This document shows positions 35,079 through 44,849 of a stretch of DNA of 51,288 bases, in pieces (positions within the stretch are counted from its first letter, which is position 1; every line of letters begins with the position of its first letter). Both the position numbers and the translations under genes were made by a program. The notes under the pieces were generated by a model, which saw nothing but the letters and a program-made list of their open reading frames with translations, was not told the origin of the DNA and did not search any database. Source of the DNA: Chloroflexota bacterium (lineage in GTDB: Bacteria; Chloroflexota; Anaerolineae; Aggregatilineales; Phototrophicaceae). Location of the stretch: NCBI GenBank assembly GCA_026706445.1, contig JAPOYT010000090.1:1-51288 (forward strand), written 5' to 3'.

Positions 35079-37118
35079 ATGACGCGCCAGCGACTGGCAA
35101 TAGATGTGGGCGGAACCTTCGTCGATTTTGTCTCGCTGGAGGAAGGCGCCGGCGATGTGCGGATCGAGAAATCGCCATCATTTGGCTCATTGGAAGAGCG
35201 CTTTTTTGAAGGCATCGACAATCTTGCCCTCGACCTCAAGGCGCTATCGATAATCATTCACGGCTCAACTCTGGTGATCAATACCATCGTGCAAGAGAAG
35301 GGCGCGCGCGTCGGTTTGATCACGACAAAAGGTTTTCGCGATGTGCTGGAGCTCGGCCGCGGCAACCGCGAGGAAATCTACAATTTGTTCTATCGCCCGC
35401 CCGCGCCATTGGTCGAGCGCTACCTGCGGCTTGAAGTGAGCGAGCGTCTCGACGCAAGGGGAGAAGTGGTAACGCCGCTGGACGAAACCGAAGCGCGCGC
35501 CACCATTCGGCAACTGAAGGCGGAAGGCGTCGAGGGCATCGCGGTCATCTTCTTGCATTCTTATCTGAATCCAGCTCACGAAGAACGAATGCGCGCCCTG
35601 GTCAAAGAAGAAGCCCCCGACCTGGAAGTGACCATCTCGTCTGAAATTTGCCGCGAGTGGCGCGAATTCGAACGCACGTCTACCACTGTGCTCAATGCCT
35701 ATACCAAACCTAAACTTGCAAGTTATCTGTCCGCGCTGGCGGACGAGCTGGACCGCAGGCGATTCGCCGGAACGCTCAGCATTATGCAGTCATCCGGCGG
35801 TATCACTTCGCTGTGGGCGGCGAGCGAGGGTCCGGTGCGCACCATCGTTTCCGGCCCGGCTGGCGGCGTAATCGGCGTGGCCGCGCTCGGGCGTCACCTG
35901 GGCGATAACAATCTGGTCGCGGCTGATGTCGGCGGCACAACGTTCGATGTGGCGCTCATCAGCGACGGCAAGCCCCTGGAACAGACGGAACACCGCATCA
36001 ATCGGCGACCGGTTTTGCAGCCGACCATCGATATTGTGTCGATCGGCGCCGGCGGCGGCAGCGTCGCCTGGCTGGACAATACTGGCGGACTGCAGATCGG
36101 ACCGCAAAGCGTCGAGGCCGATCCCGGACCAGCCTGTCTCGATCTGGGCGGCAAATTGGCGACCGTCACCGACGCTCAACTGCTGCTCGGCTACCTGGAT
36201 CCCGACTACTATCTGGGCGAGCGCATAAGCCTGAACCGCAGCCGCGCCGAGCGGGTCGTCCAAGAGCAAGTGGCGGACAAGCTCGATATGAGTTTGACCG
36301 ATGCCGCCGCCGGCATCGTACACCTGGCCAATATGAATATGGCCTATGCGATCCGCAATATCACTATTGAGCGCGGTCATGATCCGCGTGAGTTTTCGCT
36401 GGTTTGCTACGGCGGCGGCGGCGGCTTGTTCGCCGGCTTTTTGCTTAACGAGCTGGGCGCGGCCCGCGCGATCATTCCACAAAATCCGGCGACCTTTTCC
36501 GCCTGGGGCTTGCTCAATGCCGACTTCCGCGAAGATTACTTGCGCACATACTTAAAGCTAATCGAACAGCTCTCGGTCGACGAGCTCAAGGCGGAGCTCG
36601 AGAAGCTGGAAACGGAAGTTCGTGATCGCTTCGCGCTGAACGGCATCGCTCCCGCGCATACGGTCGTCTCGTTTCATTCGGCGATGCGCTATCACGGGCA
36701 GGAGCATACGGTAAAGGTACCGATCTTGCCTGACGATCTTTGCCAGGATCTTATCCCGTTGCGCCGCCGTTTCGACGAGATTCATGAACGGGCATATTCG
36801 CTTAGGCTGCCGGAATCAGCCGCCGAAATTGTCAACCTGCAGGTGTCGATTCTGGGCATCACCAGCAAGCCGGTTATGAAGCGGCTCGCCGCTGCTGCTG
36901 ACCGCGACCCGCTGAAGGGCGAGCGCCTCGTCACGATCCGCGGCCACGGCGCCGATTTGCCTGCGAACGTGTATGATCGCGAAAAGTTATCTGCCGAAAC
37001 CAAAGTCGACGGTCCCGCCATCATCGAAGAATGGACTTCCACCTCGCTCATCCTGCCCGATCAGTCGGCGTTTGCAGATGAATTTGGCAATCTGATTATA
37101 AAGCGAGCGGCGAAATGA
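35079..37118 (+). CDS. hyuA: Hydantoinase/oxoprolinase subunit A (HyuA-like)
   Basis: About 679 residues from ATG 35079, chosen because MTRQRLAIDVGGTFVDFV matches the family N-terminus. Conserved segments are HGSTLVINTIVQEKGARVGLITTKGFRDVLELGR, SEICREWREFERTSTTVLNAY and GGTTFDVALI (cited by key residues; actin-like ATPase fold). The family includes ATP-dependent N-methylhydantoinase, 5-oxoprolinase and acetone/acetophenone carboxylase alpha subunits, all of which activate an amide or ketone with ATP. The next gene encodes the B subunit, overlapping by ATGA. Transport genes upstream suggest an imported cyclic amide substrate. Confidence 0.92.
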   Translation: MTRQRLAIDVGGTFVDFVSLEEGAGDVRIEKSPSFGSLEERFFEGIDNLALDLKALSIIIHGSTLVINTIVQEKGARVGLITTKGFRDVLELGRGNREEIYNLFYRPPAPLVERYLRLEVSERLDARGEVVTPLDETEARATIRQLKAEGVEGIAVIFLHSYLNPAHEERMRALVKEEAPDLEVTISSEICREWREFERTSTTVLNAYTKPKLASYLSALADELDRRRFAGTLSIMQSSGGITSLWAASEGPVRTIVSGPAGGVIGVAALGRHLGDNNLVAADVGGTTFDVALISDGKPLEQTEHRINRRPVLQPTIDIVSIGAGGGSVAWLDNTGGLQIGPQSVEADPGPACLDLGGKLATVTDAQLLLGYLDPDYYLGERISLNRSRAERVVQEQVADKLDMSLTDAAAGIVHLANMNMAYAIRNITIERGHDPREFSLVCYGGGGGLFAGFLLNELGAARAIIPQNPATFSAWGLLNADFREDYLRTYLKLIEQLSVDELKAELEKLETEVRDRFALNGIAPAHTVVSFHSAMRYHGQEHTVKVPILPDDLCQDLIPLRRRFDEIHERAYSLRLPESAAEIVNLQVSILGITSKPVMKRLAAAADRDPLKGERLVTIRGHGADLPANVYDREKLSAETKVDGPAIIEEWTSTSLILPDQSAFADEFGNLIIKRAAK

Positions 37119-38767
37119 ACCGAGTCGATCCGATAACCACGCAGGTGATTCGCAACGCGCTGAAGGCGGCCGCCGATGAAATGATGATCAGCCTGATCAA
37201 GACGGCGCACAATCCCCTTATCTACGAAGTCCAGGATTTCGGATTGGCGATCACCAATCATCGCGGCGAGATGCTTGCCGAAGGTTCGGGCTTGCCCGGC
37301 TTCATGGGCTGTCTCGGTCCCACCGTGCGCAGCGGCATTCGCGAGCTTGGCAGCGATGGCTTCAATGAAGGCGACATCCTGCTGGCGAACGATCCTTACG
37401 AAACCGGCACTCATATCAGCGATACCGCCGTCTACATGCCGATTTTCTTTGAGGGCAAGCTGGTCGCGTTTTCGGCGCTGATGGCGCATTGGGCAGATAT
37501 CGGCGGCAAGACGCCCGGCGGCTGGTGCCCGGATACCACCGATGTACACCAGGAAGGCTTGATCTTCTTCCACGATAAACTGGTTGAAGCCGGCGCGCTC
37601 AACCGGACACTCATGCGATTCATCTTGAATAATGTGCGCTTCCCCGATCTGGTGCGCGGCGATCTGAATGCCATGATCGCCGCCTGCCGCACCGGCGCGA
37701 GACGCTACATCGCTCTCTGTGAACGATACGGCGCCGACGCCATCCAACGCGCCATGGATCAGGTCTTCGACCAGTCAGAAGCGATGATGCGCGCCAAGAT
37801 CGGCGAGATCCCCGATGGCTCATACTCCGCCAGTGTCTACATGGATCATGATGGCGTCGAGCTGGACAAGCCCTATAAGATCGCCGTCACTGTCGAAGTC
37901 GAGGATGAGGAAATGCGCATCGACTGGACCGGCACCGACCCCACCGTCACCGGACCCACCAATCATCCCTTCATCGGAACGGTCGCCATGTCGGAATGCG
38001 TCTTGAAATCGCTGACCATGCCCTTCGACCCGATGAATCATGGGCATACGCGCCCGCTGACGGTGACCGCGCCTGATAATACGGCAGTCAGCCCGCTCTA
38101 TCCAGCGCCGACCGATTCTTATGGCTACGTCGCCGAAATGGTCGTGCATCTAATTGTGAAGGCGCTATCCGACGCGATTCCCGATCGCTGTCCGGCGGCT
38201 TCGTATCAGATGTTTGGCTGCGTATTTTATCGAATGGATCCGCTGCAGGGCCAGCCCTTTATCTTCATTGAGCCGCTTGATGGCGGCGGCGGCGCTTTCC
38301 CTCATGCCGATGGTCCCAGCGGGCTTGTATTCGTCGGCAACGGAAACGCGCCCAATACGCCGACTGAGGTGATCGAAGGCCGCTATCCCCTACGCGTGAC
38401 TCGGCACACCTTCAGTCTGGAGGGGGCGGGTGCTGGCAAGTTCCGCGGCGGCTTCGGCGTCATCCGCGAATACGAAATGCTGGAAGACAACATCCTCATT
38501 CAAACGATGAATGAGAATACGATCAATACGCCCTGGGGACTGCATGGCGGCGGCGACGCCGGCGTCAGCCGAGCCATCGCCTGGGCCGGCAGCGAGCGCG
38601 AAGAAGTAATCACGAAGCGCGTCTACTTCTACGGTCCCTTCAATCGGGGCGATATCGTCACACAGATTTCGGCTGGCGGCGGCGGTTGGGGCGACCCGGC
38701 CGAGCGCGACTCGGCGCTGATCGAAAACGACCGGCGCAACGGATACATCCAGTCTGCGGAAAGGTAA
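37115..38767 (+). CDS. hyuB: Hydantoinase/oxoprolinase subunit B (HyuB-like)
   Basis: 550 residues, typical of HyuB. Signature segments are TTQVIRNALKAAADEMMISLIKTAHNP, DFGLAITNHRGEMLAEGSGLPGFMG, GDILLANDPYETGTHISDT and the glycine-rich C-terminus SAGGGGWGDPAERD (cited by key residues). It is the partner subunit of HyuA, completing an ATP-dependent amidohydrolase or carboxylase. It ends the operon and converges with comM after 21 nt, where a short imperfect palindrome (TGGCAAATTGCCA) is the only feature. Confidence 0.93.
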   Translation: MNRVDPITTQVIRNALKAAADEMMISLIKTAHNPLIYEVQDFGLAITNHRGEMLAEGSGLPGFMGCLGPTVRSGIRELGSDGFNEGDILLANDPYETGTHISDTAVYMPIFFEGKLVAFSALMAHWADIGGKTPGGWCPDTTDVHQEGLIFFHDKLVEAGALNRTLMRFILNNVRFPDLVRGDLNAMIAACRTGARRYIALCERYGADAIQRAMDQVFDQSEAMMRAKIGEIPDGSYSASVYMDHDGVELDKPYKIAVTVEVEDEEMRIDWTGTDPTVTGPTNHPFIGTVAMSECVLKSLTMPFDPMNHGHTRPLTVTAPDNTAVSPLYPAPTDSYGYVAEMVVHLIVKALSDAIPDRCPAASYQMFGCVFYRMDPLQGQPFIFIEPLDGGGGAFPHADGPSGLVFVGNGNAPNTPTEVIEGRYPLRVTRHTFSLEGAGAGKFRGGFGVIREYEMLEDNILIQTMNENTINTPWGLHGGGDAGVSRAIAWAGSEREEVITKRVYFYGPFNRGDIVTQISAGGGGWGDPAERDSALIENDRRNGYIQSAER

Positions 38768-38788
38768 TCAGTGGCAAATTGCCAGTGG

Positions 38789-40324
38789 TCACTCGACCGG
38801 CGGTCGATATTGCAGCGCCTCGGCGATGTGCGGCACCTGGATATCGGCCGCGCCATCGAGGTCGGCGATCGTGCGGCTAAGCTTTAGCACGCGGTGATAA
38901 CTGCGCGCGCTCAGCTGGAGCTTCCTCACCGACAGCGTCAAAATCTGACGCGCTTCATCGTTCAGCGGGCAAAATTGGTCGATTTCACTGACGCGCATAT
39001 CGGCGTTGGCAAACAACCCGGGATGCGCTTCAAACCGATCAATCTGACGGCGGCGCGCCTCTTCGACGCGCTGGCGTATATCGTCTGAGCTTTCCGCTTT
39101 GGCGTCTCCCAGCAGTTTGTCAAAGTCCACGCGCGGCACACCGACATGGATATCGATACGGTCAAGGATGGGACCGGAAATCCGCGACTGATATCGCTGA
39201 ATCTGGTGCGGTGTGCAAATGCAGCTTTGCAGCGGATCTCCATAAAAGCCGCAAGGGCAGGGGTTGCGCGCGCCCACCAACAAAAAATTCGCCGGAAAGG
39301 TGATGCTGCCTTTGGCTCGGCTGATCGTTACAATTTTGTCCTCTATCGGCTGGCGCAGCACCTCCAGCACTTTGCTCGAATGCTCGTTTATCTCATCGAG
39401 AAAAAGAACCCCGCGATGAGCCAGGCTGATCTCGCCCGGTTTCGGTATCGTGCCGCCGCCGACCAGCCCAACCTGGGAGATGGTGTGATGGGGCGCGCGA
39501 AAGGGCCGCTGACGAACAAGGGGCTCGTCCTGCGAAAGCAGGTCCACGATGGAATAGATTCGCGTCACTTCGAGCGCTTCCTGCATCGTCAACTTCGGCA
39601 AAATGCCCGCTAGCGCCCGCGCCTGCAAGCTCTTGCCCGCGCCCGGCGGTCCCGACATTAAGATATTGTGATTGCCGGCGGCGGCCACTTCCAAGGCCCT
39701 CTTGACATGCTCCTGACCGCGGATGTCTGCAAAATTTTCAATGCCATCAGCCAGTAATCGCCCGGCCTCGTTTTCAGCGAGATCGGAACGATAGGGCTCA
39801 ATCGGATTCAACTGATAGAGATGCTCGACCAATTGCCCGACGGATTGCACCGGGATAATCGCGATGTCCTGAATCAAAGCGGCTTCGGCCGCGTCCGCTT
39901 CCGGCACATAAACCGTGTCCAAGCCCTGCTGCATAGCGGTGTAGACCATCGGCAGCACACCTTGCACATGGCGGATGCTGCCATCCAAAGATAGCTCGCC
40001 GATGAACATGGCATTGTCCAGCACATGAAGCGGAATCTGGTCGGTGGCGGCCAGCACGCCGATAGCGATCGCCAGGTCATACGAGGGTCCATGCTTGTGA
40101 ATATCGGCCGGCGAAAGATTGACCACATAAGCTTTGTTGGGGAAGCGCAAACCGCTGTTGCGAATCGCCGAGCGGGCGCGGTCCTTGCTTTCGCGGACGG
40201 CTGCGCCAGGCAATCCAACCAGGTTGAAACTGGGCAGCGCCGCGCGCGGATTGAAGTCCGTCTGCACTTCGACAATATGACCGTCCAGTCCAATGACGGC
40301 GCAGGTGTTGACGATTGCTAGCAT
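38789..40324 (-). CDS. comM: YifB/ComM family Mg-chelatase-like AAA+ ATPase
   Basis: 511 residues. An N-terminal Lon-protease-like fold domain (ChlI, about 20-150) is followed by the MCM/Mg-chelatase AAA+ core with Walker A GPPGAGKSLQAR, Walker B VLFLDEINEH and the zinc-ribbon-like ARNPCPCGFYGDP...CICTP segment, and a C-terminal lid domain (LSARSYHRVLKLSRTIADL). ComM is a hexameric helicase that promotes branch migration during natural transformation; homologues are widespread. It lies 79 nt after lysU on the same strand and may be read through from it. comF is also in this window. Confidence 0.92.
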   Translation of the reverse strand: MLAIVNTCAVIGLDGHIVEVQTDFNPRAALPSFNLVGLPGAAVRESKDRARSAIRNSGLRFPNKAYVVNLSPADIHKHGPSYDLAIAIGVLAATDQIPLHVLDNAMFIGELSLDGSIRHVQGVLPMVYTAMQQGLDTVYVPEADAAEAALIQDIAIIPVQSVGQLVEHLYQLNPIEPYRSDLAENEAGRLLADGIENFADIRGQEHVKRALEVAAAGNHNILMSGPPGAGKSLQARALAGILPKLTMQEALEVTRIYSIVDLLSQDEPLVRQRPFRAPHHTISQVGLVGGGTIPKPGEISLAHRGVLFLDEINEHSSKVLEVLRQPIEDKIVTISRAKGSITFPANFLLVGARNPCPCGFYGDPLQSCICTPHQIQRYQSRISGPILDRIDIHVGVPRVDFDKLLGDAKAESSDDIRQRVEEARRRQIDRFEAHPGLFANADMRVSEIDQFCPLNDEARQILTLSVRKLQLSARSYHRVLKLSRTIADLDGAADIQVPHIAEALQYRPPVE

Positions 40325-40403
40325 AAGCGCTCCACGACAGCTTCAAGTGCGAGACAATTCTACTGGTGAATGTTTCGAAAATCACCGGCAAAGATTGGCC
40401 GGG

Positions 40404-40901
40404 TCACACTTGGCTCTGCTGCTGCAAGTAAGCAATTATCCCGCCCGCCTCCAGTATCCGCCGCACCTGCTCGGGCAGGGGAGAGAATGGAAAGGCGCGG
40501 CCATTCAAATGTATCTGCGCCGCCTCCATATCAATCGATATCCAATCGCCGCTCTCGACGTGGTCGATAATCTGAGGACAGGCGATAACCAGCAAGCCAT
40601 TGTTGATCGCATTCCGATAATAGATTCGCGCGAAACTTTTTGCGATGACCGCATGGACGCCCGCGGCGGCCAAACAAGATACAGCCTGCTCGCGGCTGCT
40701 GCCATTGCCCCAGTTGCGCCCGGCGACGATGACATCGCCCGCCCGCGCGCAGTCGGCGAAACTCGGGTCCAGGTCTTCCAGCGCGTGGCGCGCTAATTCC
40801 GCCGGATCGAGGCTGATGGTGTAGGTGTACTTGCCCGGGAAAATGACATCGGTGTTTACGTTGTCGCCGTATTTCCAGACGCGATGCTTGGCGCCGGTCA
40901 T
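40404..40901 (-). CDS. lysU: Homoaconitase/3-isopropylmalate dehydratase small subunit
   Basis: 165 residues, the short LeuD type found in thermophile and archaeal-like systems. It has WKYGDNVNTDVIFPGKYTYT at the N-terminus and the swivelling-domain loop NWGNGSSREQA, which decides substrate specificity (family members have GSSREQA). By itself the sequence cannot separate LeuD from LysU. The neighbouring LysT-like subunit (40-nt gap) and the LysW operon make homoaconitase the likely role: conversion of homocitrate to homoisocitrate. A dual role in leucine synthesis remains possible. Confidence 0.85.
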   Translation of the reverse strand: MTGAKHRVWKYGDNVNTDVIFPGKYTYTISLDPAELARHALEDLDPSFADCARAGDVIVAGRNWGNGSSREQAVSCLAAAGVHAVIAKSFARIYYRNAINNGLLVIACPQIIDHVESGDWISIDMEAAQIHLNGRAFPFSPLPEQVRRILEAGGIIAYLQQQSQV

Positions 40902-40941
40902 CTCTCGACCATGTCCATTGCTTCAGCCTTTCCCATTCGAA

Positions 40942-42270
40942 CTAGCATCCGTCAGCTAAGTCAGCTGGATGAATCAGCCGCCCGGCGGCGCAGCTTGCCG
41001 CGACGACTGCCGGATTCGCCAGATAAATTTCGGCATTCGGCTCGCCCATGCGCCCGCGGAAGTTCCGATTGGCGCTGCTGATGCAGACTTCGCCCGGCGC
41101 CAAAACGCCCATGTGCACGCCCATGCAGGGTCCGCAGCCGGGTGTGCCGATAGTCGCGCCGGCTTCAATCATGTCCGCAAGATAACCGGCTTCGGCCGCC
41201 TCTCGCAACACCATTGACGATGCCGGAATGACAATAAGCCGCGCCCGCAATCGCCTCCCGCGCAGAGCGTCCGCGGCGGCGGCAATATCTTCCAGACGGC
41301 CATTCGTGCAGGTGCCGATGAAACCGACATCTACTCTGGTACTCGCCACTTCGGAAAGCGGACGAACATTATCAACCGCATGGGGGTAAGAAATCATGGG
41401 TTCAATGTCGCTCAGATCAATCCGGTGCTGCGCGGCATACGCGGCGCCGGGGTCGGGATACAGCGCGCGCTCTCGAAACATCGCCAGGCGCTCCACATGG
41501 GCATGGGGACGCGTTCGCCGTAAAGTTTCGCGCAGCCACTGCCATGTCACCTCGTCCGGCGCGATGCAGGCGTTCTTGGCGCCCATTTCCGCCATCATAT
41601 TGGTCAATACAGCGCGAGAATCTGGCGACAGGTCGCGGACGCCGTCGCCGTCAAACTCTACCGCCATATAGGTCGCGCCGTCGGATGACAGCTGGCCGAT
41701 AAGGCTTATCGTCAAATCTTTGGTGGTGACTCCCGTTTTCAACTTGCCCGCGAGCGTGATGCGCATCGTCTCAGGGACACGCAGCCACAACTCGCCCGTC
41801 GCCCACAGAGCCGCCACTTCACTCCGCCCGATGCCGGCGCTGAAGGCGCCCAGCCAGCCGTAATGCGTGCTGTGGCTGTCCGCGCCCAGCAACGTCATGC
41901 CCGGTCCAATTACGCCCTCTTCACAAAGCACCTGGTGGCAGATGCCGCGCCCAACTTCAAAGAAATTCTGAACACCTTGCTCGCGCGCGAAATCTCGAAC
42001 GCGCGCGTGATTCTGCGCGTGTTTGGCGCTAGGCGGCGGAACGGCATGATCGAGCGTGATCGCCAGCCGCTGCGGATATCTGACGCGTTTATGCGGGAGC
42101 CGCTCAAATATCTCGGCGATGGCGGCTGTATTGTCGTGGCTCAGCACGACATCCGGTTCGACAATCGCGATCTCGCCGGGCGCGACACGGTCGCGTCCGC
42201 TGGCGCGCGCCAACAGCTTTTCCGTCAGCGTTTGCGCGCTCAAGGCTGCCTCAATGGCTCTAGCGGTCAT
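40942..42270 (-). CDS. lysT: Homoaconitase/3-isopropylmalate dehydratase large subunit
   Basis: 442 residues, aconitase superfamily. [4Fe-4S] ligands are Cys321 (FIGTCTNG), Cys379 and Cys382 (GCGPCMG). Other conserved sites are [31 protein letters not shown] (cited by key residues) and [12 protein letters not shown]. It forms a two-subunit enzyme with lysU. AGGGAA lies 5 nt before the ATG. The gene is separated from the main lys operon by an oppositely oriented MFS gene, so it needs its own promoter in the short divergent region 42271-42357; I could not identify one with confidence. Confidence 0.87.
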   Translation of the reverse strand: MTARAIEAALSAQTLTEKLLARASGRDRVAPGEIAIVEPDVVLSHDNTAAIAEIFERLPHKRVRYPQRLAITLDHAVPPPSAKHAQNHARVRDFAREQGVQNFFEVGRGICHQVLCEEGVIGPGMTLLGADSHSTHYGWLGAFSAGIGRSEVAALWATGELWLRVPETMRITLAGKLKTGVTTKDLTISLIGQLSSDGATYMAVEFDGDGVRDLSPDSRAVLTNMMAEMGAKNACIAPDEVTWQWLRETLRRTRPHAHVERLAMFRERALYPDPGAAYAAQHRIDLSDIEPMISYPHAVDNVRPLSEVASTRVDVGFIGTCTNGRLEDIAAAADALRGRRLRARLIVIPASSMVLREAAEAGYLADMIEAGATIGTPGCGPCMGVHMGVLAPGEVCISSANRNFRGRMGEPNAEIYLANPAVVAASCAAGRLIHPADLADGC

Positions 42271-42349
42271 GCCGATTCCCTAACGCCGAAATGCCCATGA
42301 GATTCAAATCAATGCTCTTCACTTTCTCCGTACGCCCTTGGCAACTGTC

Positions 42350-42358
42350 TGCTACAAT
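42350..42358 (+). promoter_or_regulatory. Extended -10 promoter of the MFS gene
   Basis: TG, one base, TACAAT (5 of 6) at 42350-42358 forms an extended -10 element like that of pgeF. Transcription would begin near 42365, about 32 nt before ATG 42397. There is no clear -35. Confidence 0.45.
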
Positions 42359-42396
42359 TGCCGCTTGGCACGGCGCAAACCCATTCGGCGGTCCAC

Positions 42397-43683
42397 ATGT
42401 TGCCGCAAGACCTTCGCGACAAACTTCGTTACAACACGGTCGTCAATCTCTGGGACGGCAGCCTCTTTGGCTTTGGCGTCTCGGGTTTGGCATCGTATGT
42501 TACCATAATCCCGCTCTTTCTGTCCTTCCTCACCGAATCGACCGCGCTCATCGGCTTCGTAGCCACCCTCTTCCACATCGGCTGGCAAGTGCCTCAGCTG
42601 CTCACATCCAGCTATGTCGCCAGCATGCAGCGCTACAAGCCAATGGTGCTGGCGGCGACTCTGGTAGAGCGCGTGCCATACTTTGGTTTGGCGCTGCTTG
42701 CGCTAGCGATTCCCAAGATTGGCGTCGATACTGCCCTGGTCTTGGCGCTTATTTTCCTGACCCTGCAATCACTTGCCGGCGGTTTCACCGGAACCGCCTG
42801 GCAGAGCATGATCAGCAAAATCATGCCGCCGCATCGGCTCGGCTCGTTCTTTGGTATTCAGTCGGCCTGCGTCAATCTTTTTGGCGCCGGCGGCGCCTTG
42901 CTCGCCAGCTTCATACTGGAAAGGCTCGACTTTCCCCAGAGCTTCTCGCTTCTCTTTGCGCTTGCCGGCGTGAGCCTGCTTGTTTCTTTCGTGGGCTTGG
43001 CGCTGACCTACGAGCCGAAGAGCCCGCCGCAAGATGTCGCTGAGCCGATCAAATTGCGCCAATTTGGCGGATTGCTGCGGCAGATCCTGCGCGGCGACGA
43101 CAACTTCCGCTGGTTCCTCATCGCGCGCGGGCTTACCGCGGTCAGCTTGACAGCCATCTCCTTCTACACCATCTATGGCATTCGGCGCTTTGATATGTCG
43201 CCCGAATTTGTCGGCCTATTGACGAGTGTCCTGCTGGTTTCGAATACGATAAGCAGCTCGGTCATCGGCTGGATTGGCGACCGCTGGGGGCATCGGCGCG
43301 TCTTGATCGCCGCGAATGCGCTAACTGTGCTGGCGATCACAATTGCCTTGTCCGCAACGGAAGCAAGTTGGTTTTTCGCCGTCTTTGCCTTGACCGGCCT
43401 GGTCAACTCGGCGCAGTGGTCGACAATCATGACGATCACGGTGCAGTTCGGTTCAGTCGCGGAGCGTCCCTACTACATCGGCATGGCGAACACATTTATC
43501 GCGCCGGTGACGATATTCGCGCCCATCATTGGCGGCTGGCTGGTGGATGCCGTCAACTTTGAACTGACCTTCGGCCTCTTCGCGCTGGCGGGATTGCTAT
43601 CGTTTTTGGTCTATGTCATCTTAATGGATGACCCGCAAAATGAAACCGGCATCGGGAAACGAAAGGTCGCCGCCGCCGATTAA
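42397..43683 (+). CDS. Major facilitator superfamily transporter
   Basis: About 428 residues from ATG 42397 (the frame is open from a TTG at 42358). It has about twelve membrane helices; the MFS loop 8-9 signature is seen as GWIGDRWGHRRVLI, and a proline/glycine-rich helix 5-like segment lies near 150. It is the only plus-strand gene inside the lysine region: it is divergent from lysT and convergent with hcs, whose stop overlaps its own by 3-4 bases. The substrate is unknown. Placement between two halves of the lysine pathway hints at amino acid or intermediate transport, but this is only context. Confidence 0.85.
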   Translation: MLPQDLRDKLRYNTVVNLWDGSLFGFGVSGLASYVTIIPLFLSFLTESTALIGFVATLFHIGWQVPQLLTSSYVASMQRYKPMVLAATLVERVPYFGLALLALAIPKIGVDTALVLALIFLTLQSLAGGFTGTAWQSMISKIMPPHRLGSFFGIQSACVNLFGAGGALLASFILERLDFPQSFSLLFALAGVSLLVSFVGLALTYEPKSPPQDVAEPIKLRQFGGLLRQILRGDDNFRWFLIARGLTAVSLTAISFYTIYGIRRFDMSPEFVGLLTSVLLVSNTISSSVIGWIGDRWGHRRVLIAANALTVLAITIALSATEASWFFAVFALTGLVNSAQWSTIMTITVQFGSVAERPYYIGMANTFIAPVTIFAPIIGGWLVDAVNFELTFGLFALAGLLSFLVYVILMDDPQNETGIGKRKVAAAD

Positions 43684-44831
43684 TCTTCCAGCGGCAGCAT
43701 CATTTTACTGAGGATTCTGTCCACATCTTCCAACGTAATCGGTCCCTCGTCCGCCATGAGCTTAACCTGCGCCGTCGCCAGGTTGAGTACATCCTCTGGA
43801 AGTTTGAGGCCGCGGCTGGCGGCGTATTCGCGGATGGCGTTGCGCCCAACCAGGCGATGCGCCACATCAATGACACGCGACATACCGAAGTCCTCCGGCT
43901 TGATCGCCTCATAAGTCATCGGGTTCTTCAAAACGGCATTGGTATGCACGCCGGCTTTGTGATGAAAGGCGACCTCGCCCGTGATCGGCGTATTGTAGGG
44001 AATATCGATACCCAGCTTCTCGGCGACGACCCGTTCAATCTCGCGCAGCAGGCAAAGTTCGTATTTGTCCACCAGCGACTTGTCGCAGGTATAAAGACGG
44101 CCCACGAGCGCGCCCATCGGTGTAATGCCATTGCGTTCGCCGATGCCAAGCACAGTGGTGTCGATGTGGGTCGCCCCCGCTTGCAGGGCGCAGAAGGCGT
44201 TGGCTACCGCGCAGCTGCTATCGTTGTGGCCGTGAAACTCAATATCGCAGCTGACCACATCGCGCAGGTTGGAGATGAGATTGTAGGTCTGCATCGGGTC
44301 AGCAATGCCAACAGTATCGGCGACGCCGACGCGGTTCACCCCCGCCAGATCCATCGCGCGATACACCGTCATGACATCGGCGAAATTGCTGCGAAAAGTG
44401 TCCTCGGTGCTGAAGCGCGTTTCGATGCCCTGTTCATTGAGAAAGGCGATCACCTCCTGTCCAATCTCTATGACCTGCTCAAGGCTCTTGCCGTGACTGT
44501 ATTCGCGCATGTAGTCCGACGTTCCGATATATACGTCCGCGCCATCAATGCCGCAGTCTACTGCCAGCTTCGCATCGTCCATATTCGCGCGGATATGCGT
44601 CAGCAGTTTGTAACGGCGCCGCGTATCGGCCAGCGCGCGGATCGCATCGGCGCTTTGCGGACTGGCCACCGGCGTCGAAAGCTCCATATACTCCACGCCG
44701 AACTGATCCAGCAGCGCGGCGATTTCACGCTTGTCTTCAATGCTGAAATGCGTGCCGCGAAATTGTTCGCCCTCGCGCAATGTGGAATCAATGAAGTTAA
44801 ATTCGTGAATTGAGTTGTTTCGGCCGCGCAT
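43680..44831 (-). CDS. hcs: Homocitrate synthase
   Basis: 383 residues. It belongs to the DRE-TIM metallolyase family: DSTLREGEQF (15-24) supplies the acidic metal ligand and catalytic Arg19; the HGHND motif gives the two metal-binding histidines, and GVADTVGI and GERNGITPMGAL are typical of homocitrate rather than isopropylmalate synthases. FHHKAGVHTNAV is present in the C-terminal lid. It condenses 2-oxoglutarate with acetyl-CoA, the first step of the aminoadipate lysine pathway, and is usually inhibited by lysine. It lies 18 nt after lysK as the last gene of the LysW operon. Confidence 0.92.
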   Translation of the reverse strand: MRGRNNSIHEFNFIDSTLREGEQFRGTHFSIEDKREIAALLDQFGVEYMELSTPVASPQSADAIRALADTRRRYKLLTHIRANMDDAKLAVDCGIDGADVYIGTSDYMREYSHGKSLEQVIEIGQEVIAFLNEQGIETRFSTEDTFRSNFADVMTVYRAMDLAGVNRVGVADTVGIADPMQTYNLISNLRDVVSCDIEFHGHNDSSCAVANAFCALQAGATHIDTTVLGIGERNGITPMGALVGRLYTCDKSLVDKYELCLLREIERVVAEKLGIDIPYNTPITGEVAFHHKAGVHTNAVLKNPMTYEAIKPEDFGMSRVIDVAHRLVGRNAIREYAASRGLKLPEDVLNLATAQVKLMADEGPITLEDVDRILSKMMLPLED

Positions 44832-44849
44832 AAGCTAACCTGGTTTCAA

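Noticed and set aside
38772-38784. TGGCAAATTGCCA palindrome between hyuB and comM
   Set aside because: Stem too short with AT-rich loop and no T-run; insufficient as terminator or operator.
40404-42270. Annotating the dehydratase pair as leuC/leuD of leucine synthesis
   Set aside because: Sequence alone allows it, but no leuA/leuB is nearby and the pair lies beside hcs and the LysW operon, so homoaconitase is preferred; dual function is left open.
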